Assembly: GCA_002441445.1 (NCBI GenBank)
Contig: DJWC01000081.1
Location: 22,172 to 33,630 of the forward strand
DNA: 11,459 nt
Direction: 5' to 3'
Source: Pusillimonas sp. UBA6240
GTDB lineage: Bacteria > Pseudomonadota > Gammaproteobacteria > Burkholderiales > Burkholderiaceae_B
The translations under genes were made by a program, and so were the position numbers. Positions within the stretch are counted from its first letter, which is position 1, and each line of letters opens with the position of its first letter. Positions 6,401 through 11,459 of the stretch are shown here, piece by piece. The notes below the pieces were generated by a model. The model saw only the letters and a program-made list of their open reading frames with translations, had not been told where the DNA came from and ran no database searches.

Positions 6401-6540
6401 GCCCCCGGCTAGGCGCCCCCTTGGGGGGCAGCAAGCCGTAGGATGAGCCCGGACACTGGACAGTCCACTGCGGACTGTCCAGCGCCTGGCGAATCGGAGC
6501 GGCATGCAAGCCGCGACGTGGAGCAGCGTGGGGGCTTTTT
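6401..6540 (+). terminator. Large composite terminator-like repeat element after Bug2
   Basis: GCCCCC occurs at 6401-6406 and 6415-6420. Either can pair with GGGGGC at 6530-6535, which runs into TTTTTCCTTTTC. Inside lie the local palindrome CCCCC-TT-GGGGG (6416-6427), a perfect 11-bp hairpin (6456-6482) and a 5-bp hairpin GCGGC/GCCGC (6499-6514). The outer stem plus T-run has the form of an intrinsic terminator with a branched insert. From memory, similar CCCCTTGGGGGGCAGC...GTGGGGGCTTTT blocks recur between genes in Bordetella and its relatives, so this is probably a dispersed element. It should separate Bug2 from the ThDP gene. Confidence 0.6.
6456..6482. repeat. Perfect 11-bp inverted repeat with 5-base loop
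   Basis: CTGGACAGTCC (6456-6466), ACTGC, then GGACTGTCCAG (6472-6482). Each arm is itself nearly palindromic (GGAC-A-GTCC and GGAC-T-GTCC), so the site can be read either as one RNA hairpin or as two 9-bp protein-binding palindromes with centres 14 bp apart. It is nested in the larger terminator-like element. Confidence 0.75.
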
Positions 6541-6586
6541 CCTTTTCACCTTCAACCAAGGCATTTCGAGGATCGAGGTTAGATCA

Positions 6587-8134
6587 ATGAACGGAGCAGA
6601 CAGTCTTTGCGACACCCTTTTGGCCAATGATGTGGACGTATGCTTTGCCAATCCGGGCACATCGGAAATGCATTTTGTCGCGGCGCTGGACAGAAAGCCG
6701 CAGATGCGATGCATCCTCGGCCTGTTCGAGGGCGTGGTGACGGGCGCGGCGGACGGTTATGCGCGCATGGCGGACAAGCCGGCGGCCACGCTGCTGCACC
6801 TGGGGCCTGGCCTGGCCAACGGCCTGGCGAACCTGCACAATGCGCGCCGCGCCCACACGCCCATGGTCAACATCGTGGGCGAACATGCAAGCTATCACAT
6901 CCAGCACGATGCCCCGCTGAACAGCGATATCGAAAGCCTTGCGCGGCCCATGTCCGATTGGGTGCGGCGGATTCAATCCGCCAACGATGTGTCGCCCGCG
7001 GCCGCCGCCGCCATCGAGGCCGCCCGTACCCAGCCGGGCGGAATTTCCACATTGATCCTGCCGGCGGATGCGGCATGGCAGGATGCGCCCGCTGCGATAC
7101 AGAAGGCCAGGCCCGTCTCCCCGCCGCCCATCGGCGCAGCCGCCCTGTGCCAGGCCAGGGAGGCGTTGCGCAATGGCCGCAGAACCGTGATCCTGCTCTC
7201 GGGCAGGGCCTTGCGCGCCCCCTCGCTGGAGACGGCCGGCCGCATCGCCGCCAAGACCGGCGCGCGTCTCCTGGCGCAGCAGTCCAACGCGCGCATGGAG
7301 CGGGGAGCCGGGCGCGTACCCATAGATCGCGTGCCGTTTCCGGTGGATGCCGCCCTCAAGGCCCTGGAAGGCACGGAGCAGCTCATCCTGGTGGGCGCCC
7401 GCACGCCCGTGGCCTTTTTCGCCTATCCCGGCAAGCCCAGCGTGCTGATTCCCGAAGCCTGCGATGTCATCACCCTGGCCGCCGCATCGGAGGACCTTGC
7501 ACTGGCGCTTGAACAGCTTGCGGACGCCATAGGCGCGGGCAGCGCGGCGCCCGTCCAGCTTGCCGAGCGCGGCAGGCCGGAGCTGCCGGCCGGCGAACTG
7601 ACGGCCAGCAGCGTCATCCAGGGCATAGGCGCCCTGTGTCCCGAGAACGCCATCATCTGCGACGAATCGGTCAGCTCGGGCCGGGATTCCTTCAAGTGGA
7701 CCTGGAACGCCGCGCCCCACGATTTTCTGCAAATCACCGGGGGCGCCATCGGCATCGGCATCCCCCTTGCCACCGGCGCGGCGGTGGCCTGCCCGGATCG
7801 CAAAGTCATACTGATGCAGGCCGACGGCAGCGGCATGTATACGCCGCAGGCGTTGTGGACGCAGGCGCGCGAACAATTGGACGTCGTCACCGTCATCTTC
7901 GCGAATCGCCGCTACGCCATCCTGCAGAACGAGCTCAAGACGATGGGGGCGGGCGAACCGGGGCGCAATGCGCGGCGCATGCTGGACCTGGACGCGCCTT
8001 TCATCGACTGGGTGCATCTGGCCAAATCGGCCGGCGTCGAGGCCGCCAGGGCAGCGGATGCCGCCGCCTTTGTCGACCTGCTGCGCGCGGCGCTGTCGCG
8101 CAAAGGGCCTTTCCTGATCGAAGCCGTCATCTGA
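6587..8134 (+). CDS. ThDP-dependent 2-oxoacid decarboxylase-like enzyme (acetolactate synthase/benzoylformate decarboxylase superfamily)
   Basis: A 515-residue cytosolic enzyme expected to decarboxylate a 2-oxoacid through thiamine diphosphate. Annotation pipelines usually call this clade an acetolactate synthase large subunit, but no small subunit is nearby. Seen: the PYR domain with ANPGTSE (21-27), catalytic E48 in LFEGVVTGAADGYAR, and H71 in LLHLGPG, at the place of the active-site histidine of benzoylformate decarboxylase; a central domain; and the PP domain with the Mg2+-ThDP motif starting ADGS (412-415) and ending in N440. The usual GDG is ADG and the usual NN is AN, but the metal-ligand Asp413 and Asn440 are kept. 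The frame is open back to 6443, but residues from there read as terminator DNA. The ATG at 6587 has CGAGG eight bases upstream and begins the family sequence. It is 36 bp from the aminotransferase gene, so the two are probably co-transcribed. Confidence 0.88.
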   Translation: MNGADSLCDTLLANDVDVCFANPGTSEMHFVAALDRKPQMRCILGLFEGVVTGAADGYARMADKPAATLLHLGPGLANGLANLHNARRAHTPMVNIVGEHASYHIQHDAPLNSDIESLARPMSDWVRRIQSANDVSPAAAAAIEAARTQPGGISTLILPADAAWQDAPAAIQKARPVSPPPIGAAALCQAREALRNGRRTVILLSGRALRAPSLETAGRIAAKTGARLLAQQSNARMERGAGRVPIDRVPFPVDAALKALEGTEQLILVGARTPVAFFAYPGKPSVLIPEACDVITLAAASEDLALALEQLADAIGAGSAAPVQLAERGRPELPAGELTASSVIQGIGALCPENAIICDESVSSGRDSFKWTWNAAPHDFLQITGGAIGIGIPLATGAAVACPDRKVILMQADGSGMYTPQALWTQAREQLDVVTVIFANRRYAILQNELKTMGAGEPGRNARRMLDLDAPFIDWVHLAKSAGVEAARAADAAAFVDLLRAALSRKGPFLIEAVI

Positions 8135-8170
8135 TCCGATCGCATTCTTCAACATATATCGAGCAAGCAC

Positions 8171-9538
8171 ATGAGCACATTGAGCGCCCTCCAGACTCGG
8201 GACATCAGCCACCACCTGCACCCCTATACCAATGCGGTCAAGCACCGGCAGGTCGGGCCGCGCGTCATCGAACGCGGCGAAGGCATCTATGTCTACGACG
8301 ATCAGGGCCGCAAGTACATCGAAGGCATGGCGGGCCTGTGGAGCGTGGCTGTCGGTTTCAACGAGCAGCGCCTGGTGGACGCCGCGACCCGGCAAATGGC
8401 CAAGCTGCCCTTCTACCACACCTTCAGCCACAAGACTCACACGCCTTCGGTCGAGCTTGCCGAGAAGCTGGTTCAATTGACGCAAGGCCGCATGCATGCA
8501 GCCTTTTTCACCAATTCAGGGTCGGAGGCCAATGACACCGTCATCAAGATGGTCTGGTATTACAACAATGCACTGGGCCGCAAGCAGAAAAAGAAAATCA
8601 TTGCGCGCACCAAGGGCTACCACGGCGTGACGGTGGCGTCGGCCAGCCTCACGGGGCTCGCGCCCAACCACGGCGGCTTCGATCTGCCGCTGCCGCGGAT
8701 GAAGCATGTGAGCTGCCCGCATTTCTACCGCGAAGGCCGGGCAGGCGAAACGGAAGAGGCGTTCGCTACCCGCATGGCCGATGAGCTCGAGGCGCTGATC
8801 CAGCGCGAAGGCCCCGATACCGTCGCGGCCTTCATCGGCGAGCCCGTCATGGGCGCTGGCGGCGCCATCGTGCCGCCCGAAACCTACTGGCAGAAAATCC
8901 AGGCCGTTTGCCGCAAGCATGATATCCTCGTCATTGCCGACGAGGTCATCACGGGCTTCGGGCGTTTGGGGACCATGTTCGGGTCTGAAAAGTTCGGCAT
9001 CGAGCCCGACATCATGGTGCTGTCCAAGCAGATCACCTCATCCTACCTGCCCCTGGCCGCGGTGCTGCTCAACGAAACAGTCCATTCCGTGATTGCGAAT
9101 TATTCCGGCGAGCTGGGCACCTTTGGCCATGGGTACACCGCCAGCGGACATCCGGTGGCAACCGCCGTGGCGCTGGAAAACATCCGCATCATCGAGGAAA
9201 AAAAGCTGGTCGAGAACGCCGCCCGCATGGGGCAAGTCCTGCAAGCGTCCCTGCATGCGCTGGGCGATCACCCGCTGGTCGGCGAAGTGCGCGGCACGGG
9301 CCTGATCGCGGCCGTGGAGCTCGTCGCGGACAAGGCGAGCCGCAAACCCTTCGATCCTCCCGGCAGACTCGGAGCGGCGCTCTTCGAGCGGGCGCACGAG
9401 CACGGGCTGATCGTCCGCGGCATCCAGGACAGCATCGCTTTCTGCCCGCCGCTCATCATCAACGAGGCGCAAGTCAAGGACATGGTGGGCCGTTTCGCCG
9501 ATACGCTGGAAGACGTGAGCAAAGCGGCCGGCCGATGA
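8171..9538 (+). CDS. Class III (omega) PLP aminotransferase, probably pyruvate-dependent
   Basis: A 455-residue fold type I transaminase that moves a terminal amino group from an amine or omega-amino acid to an oxoacid such as pyruvate. Seen: the N-terminal substrate segment MAGLWSVAVGF with W57, the phosphate-binding SGSEAND (116-122), the ring-stacking GYHG (Y150, H151), D257 in DEVITGFGR for the pyridine nitrogen, and the Schiff-base lysine K286 in SKQITSS. The D-to-K spacing of 29 equals that of the Chromobacterium violaceum omega-transaminase. R416 lies at the place of that enzyme's flipping arginine, which lets one pocket accept both an amine and a carboxylate. Length is normal. The ribosome binding site is weak (CGAGCAAGC). 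As the last gene of the cluster, it ends 23 bp before the convergent ruvA. It fits either as the supplier of a 2-oxoacid to the ThDP enzyme or as the consumer of an aldehyde from it; which is not decidable here. Confidence 0.92.
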   Translation: MSTLSALQTRDISHHLHPYTNAVKHRQVGPRVIERGEGIYVYDDQGRKYIEGMAGLWSVAVGFNEQRLVDAATRQMAKLPFYHTFSHKTHTPSVELAEKLVQLTQGRMHAAFFTNSGSEANDTVIKMVWYYNNALGRKQKKKIIARTKGYHGVTVASASLTGLAPNHGGFDLPLPRMKHVSCPHFYREGRAGETEEAFATRMADELEALIQREGPDTVAAFIGEPVMGAGGAIVPPETYWQKIQAVCRKHDILVIADEVITGFGRLGTMFGSEKFGIEPDIMVLSKQITSSYLPLAAVLLNETVHSVIANYSGELGTFGHGYTASGHPVATAVALENIRIIEEKKLVENAARMGQVLQASLHALGDHPLVGEVRGTGLIAAVELVADKASRKPFDPPGRLGAALFERAHEHGLIVRGIQDSIAFCPPLIINEAQVKDMVGRFADTLEDVSKAAGR

Positions 9539-9556
9539 CAAGCGGCATCAGGGCGG

Positions 9557-9583
9557 GAAGTCTAGCCCCGGGCTAGCGACTTC
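9557..9583. terminator. Long hairpin between convergent aminotransferase and ruvA genes
   Basis: GAAGTC (9557-9562) pairs with GACTTC (9578-9583), and TAGCCC (9563-9568) with GGGCTA (9570-9575), with only a two-base bulge. The stem covers the last codons and stop of ruvA and begins 18 bp after the aminotransferase stop. No T-run follows on either strand, so intrinsic termination is unproven, but it is the only structure available to end both convergent transcripts. Confidence 0.4.
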
Positions 9584-10140
9584 AGCGCCAGGCGTATGCC
9601 TTCGGCCACGTCCACGCCTTCGGGCAGGCCCTTCAAGGCCTTCTGCGATTCCACGGCTGAATAGCCGAGCGACAGCAAGGCGTTCAACACGTCATCGCGG
9701 CTCGCGGCGGGCGTTCCCGCGGCGCCAGACCCGAGGTCGGCGCCCAGCTTGCCGCGCAATTCCAGCAGCAGGCGCTCCGCCGTCTTCTTGCCTATGCCGG
9801 GCACCCGCGTCAGCCGCCCGGTTTCCTGCTGGGTGATGGCGCTGGCCAGTTCCTCGACCGTCATGCCGGACAAAACTGCCAAGGCGGTGCGCGCGCCGAT
9901 GCCGGTCACCTTGATCAAGGCCCGGAACGCGCTGCGCTCGCCGGCCGACAGGAAGCCGTACAGCGTATGCGCATCCTCGCGCACGGCAAGATGGGTGTAC
10001 AGGCTGACCTTGGCGCCGGTTTCCGGCAGGTTGTACAGCGTGCTCATGGGCACGTCGATTTCATAGCCGACGCCGGCCACATCGATGCAAACGACGGGCG
10101 GAGTTTTTTCCAGCAGGATGCCGGTGATGCGACCGATCAT
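9562..10140 (-). CDS. ruvA: Holliday junction branch migration complex subunit RuvA
   Basis: RuvA is the tetrameric protein that binds four-way junctions and recruits RuvB. At 192 residues it is of normal length and complete. Seen: the N-terminal OB-fold domain from MIGRITG to about residue 62, including GVGYEI (23-28); two helix-hairpin-helix motifs, VTGIGARTALAVL (78-90) and VPGIGKKTAERLLLEL (113-128); a flexible linker rich in Gly and Ala (about 132-147); and the C-terminal RuvB-contacting domain (DDVLNALLSLGY onward). The start at 10140 is supported by AAAGGA upstream. It follows ruvC by 19 bp. Unusually, ruvB does not follow: the next gene downstream on this strand is the IclR regulator, and ruvB lies about 9 kb away. 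Confidence 0.97.
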   Translation of the reverse strand: MIGRITGILLEKTPPVVCIDVAGVGYEIDVPMSTLYNLPETGAKVSLYTHLAVREDAHTLYGFLSAGERSAFRALIKVTGIGARTALAVLSGMTVEELASAITQQETGRLTRVPGIGKKTAERLLLELRGKLGADLGSGAAGTPAASRDDVLNALLSLGYSAVESQKALKGLPEGVDVAEGIRLALKSLARG

Positions 10141-10159
10141 TGGTGTCGTCCTTTGGTTC

Positions 10160-10705
10160 CTAGCCTATCAGACGTCCGCCGCGCACCCGGTGCCCCGAGG
10201 CCGGATGCAGGCGGCCGCCGTCCTTCAGGCGCTGGCTGAGGGGATGGAAATGGGCATGGCAGATGGCGCAGGCCAGCGCGTCGGCCGAGTCGGCGGCGGG
10301 CAAGCCGCTCAGACCCAGCAAGTGCTGCACCATCCGCTGCACTTGCTCCTTGGCCGCGTGGCCGTTGCCCACCACGGATTTCTTCACCTGCAGGGCGGTG
10401 TATTCATGCACTTCCAGCCGGCTGTCCGCCAGGGCGCACATGGCCGCGCCGCGCGCCTGGCCCAGCAGCAGGGTGGAGGCGGGATTGGTATTGACGAAGA
10501 CTTTTTCCATGGCCGACACCGTGGGCTGGGTCGCCTGCACGACTTCGCGGATGTTATCCAGGATGACTTTCAGGCGGCCGGCCAGCGGCTGGTCGGCTGG
10601 CACCACGATGGTGCCGCTGCCGATATAGCGCAGGCGGGCGCCGTGCATTTCGATGACGCCGAAGCCGGTGCGCCGCAGGCCGGGATCGATGCCGAGGATC
10701 CGCAT
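10160..10705 (-). CDS. ruvC: Crossover junction endodeoxyribonuclease RuvC
   Basis: RuvC is the dimeric Holliday junction resolvase, cutting strands symmetrically after RuvAB migration. 181 residues, complete. Seen: MRILGIDPG with the first catalytic acid D7, E67 in SAMEKVFVN, and D139 and D142 in ADSADALACAICHAH. This is the full DEDD metal site, with spacing that matches E. coli RuvC within one residue. NPASTLLLGQARG (74-86) and the TALQVKKSVVGNGHAAKEQV (103-122) DNA-contact region are also present. The gene is 14 bp downstream of purH and 19 bp upstream of ruvA, all on one strand, so it is probably co-transcribed with both. No clear Shine-Dalgarno precedes its ATG, which suggests translation coupled to the end of purH. 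The last 25 residues are basic and glycine-rich, a variable tail in this family. Confidence 0.97.
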   Translation of the reverse strand: MRILGIDPGLRRTGFGVIEMHGARLRYIGSGTIVVPADQPLAGRLKVILDNIREVVQATQPTVSAMEKVFVNTNPASTLLLGQARGAAMCALADSRLEVHEYTALQVKKSVVGNGHAAKEQVQRMVQHLLGLSGLPAADSADALACAICHAHFHPLSQRLKDGGRLHPASGHRVRGGRLIG

Positions 10706-10719
10706 GGGTGTCGACAGGC

Positions 10720-11459
10720 CTAGTGGCGGAAGTGGCGCACGCCGGTGTAGACCATGGCGATGCCGCGCTCGTCGGCCGCGGCGATCACCTCGTCGTCGCG
10801 GATGCTGCCGCCGGGCTGGATCACGCAGGTCGCGCCGGCATCGGCGACCACGTCCAGGCCGTCGCGAAACGGAAAGAACGCATCCGAGGCGACCGCCGAG
10901 CCGGCCAGCGTCAGGCCGGCGTTCTCCGCCTTGATCGAGGCGATGCGCGCCGAGTCGATGCGGCTCATCTGGCCCGCGCCCACGCCCAGGGTCATGCCCT
11001 GGCCGGCGAACACGATGGCGTTGGACTTGACGTGCCGGGCCACGGTCCAGGCGAACAGCAGGTCGCGCATCTGGTCCTCGGTGGGCGCCTGGCGGGTCAC
11101 GACGCGCACGTCCCCGGCGCCCAGCGGCGCGCTGTCGGGCGTCTGGACCAGCCAGCCGCCGCCCACGCGCTTGACGTCGTAGGGGTTGTGGCCCGTGCCT
11201 TGCGGCACCTCCAGCACCCGGACGTTCTTTTTGGCCGACAGCAGGGCCAGGGCGCCGCCGGTGTAGGCCGGCGCCAGCAGCACCTCGACGAACTGTTCGC
11301 TGACGGCCTGCGCGGCGGCCTCGTCGACCGGCGCGTTGAAGGCGATGATGCCGCCAAAGGCCGAGGTCGGGTCGGTGGAAAAGGCCTTCTTGTAGGCTTC
11401 GAGTGGCGTGGCGCCGATCGCGACGCCACAGGGATTGGCGTGCTTGACGATGACGCAGG
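10720..11459 (-). CDS. purH: Bifunctional AICAR transformylase/IMP cyclohydrolase PurH (C-terminal part, cut by window edge)
   Basis: PurH carries out the last two steps of de novo purine synthesis: formyl transfer from 10-formyl-THF to AICAR, then ring closure to IMP. I read the open frame back to the window edge; 245 residues are visible out of roughly 525 expected. They cover the AICAR transformylase domain: KHANPCG, with the catalytic Lys-His pair, at visible residues 5-11; STDPTSAFGGIIAFN; RQAPTEDQMRDLLFAW; KSNAIVFA; GAGQMSRIDS; and SDAFFPFRDG followed by the usual ending GIAMVYTGVRHFRH. The N-terminal IMP cyclohydrolase domain lies outside. The stop is 14 bp before ruvC, so these genes probably share a transcript; purH next to ruvC is a common beta-proteobacterial order. 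Confidence 0.97.
   Translation of the reverse strand, partial: CVIVKHANPCGVAIGATPLEAYKKAFSTDPTSAFGGIIAFNAPVDEAAAQAVSEQFVEVLLAPAYTGGALALLSAKKNVRVLEVPQGTGHNPYDVKRVGGGWLVQTPDSAPLGAGDVRVVTRQAPTEDQMRDLLFAWTVARHVKSNAIVFAGQGMTLGVGAGQMSRIDSARIASIKAENAGLTLAGSAVASDAFFPFRDGLDVVADAGATCVIQPGGSIRDDEVIAAADERGIAMVYTGVRHFRH

Noticed and set aside
6443..6586. N-terminal extension of the ThDP enzyme
   Set aside because: The frame is open to 6443, but the extra 48 residues are encoded by the terminator/hairpin DNA and have no family similarity; the ATG at 6587 has a ribosome binding site and starts the conserved PYR domain.
6584..8497. 637-residue minus-strand open frame
   Set aside because: It is antisense to the ThDP and aminotransferase genes, both clearly identified; low-information shadow frame.
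519..9561. Integrated mobile element with att sites or terminal repeats
   Set aside because: No transposase, integrase or tRNA gene is present, and I see no shared direct or inverted repeat between the two edges.
10720..11283. purH as a complete gene starting at 11283
   Set aside because: That start is an internal GTG; the frame continues upstream through KHANPCG and other PurH motifs to the window edge, so the gene is simply cut off.

Overview
The window looks like chromosome of a high-GC beta-proteobacterium of the Alcaligenaceae (Bordetella/Achromobacter type). The evidence is a purH-ruvC-ruvA block with ruvB further on, two periplasmic receptors of the Bug/TctC family that this group has multiplied, and strongly GC-biased third codon positions. 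The genus is inferred from gene content and sequence style, not from any search.

Layout. Both ends are housekeeping genes on the minus strand. At the right are the C-terminal half of purH (running off the window), ruvC and ruvA, closely spaced like an operon. At the left is the N-terminal third of ruvB (running off the window). About 9 kb lies between ruvA and ruvB and carries seven metabolic and regulatory genes. Reading left to right they are a PLP ammonia-lyase of the serine racemase/3-hydroxyaspartate dehydratase type (+), an IclR regulator (-), a Bug receptor (+), a gamma-glutamyltransferase-fold amidohydrolase (+), a second Bug receptor (+), a ThDP-dependent 2-oxoacid decarboxylase-like enzyme (+) and a class III omega-aminotransferase (+).

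How the genes may work together. The IclR gene is divergent from the first Bug gene across a 110-bp region rich in inverted repeats, so it is the natural candidate regulator of Bug1-amidohydrolase-Bug2. A large terminator-like repeat separates Bug2 from the ThDP-enzyme/aminotransferase pair. The pair may therefore be a second transcription unit or depend on read-through. The ammonia-lyase gene has its own upstream region, divergent from ruvB. A reasonable but unproven model is uptake of an organic acid or amide by Bug-dependent transport, amide cleavage in the cytosol, transamination of the released amino compound, and decarboxylation of a 2-oxoacid. No membrane component of a tripartite tricarboxylate transporter (TctA/TctB) is present, and the substrate cannot be read from the sequence.

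Most notable points: the ruvA-ruvB neighbourhood is interrupted by a catabolic cluster; the GGT-like enzyme keeps its catalytic threonine but has lost most residues that bind glutamate in true GGTs; and several intergenic regions hold well-formed inverted or direct repeats (2557-2668, 6401-6540, 609-640).
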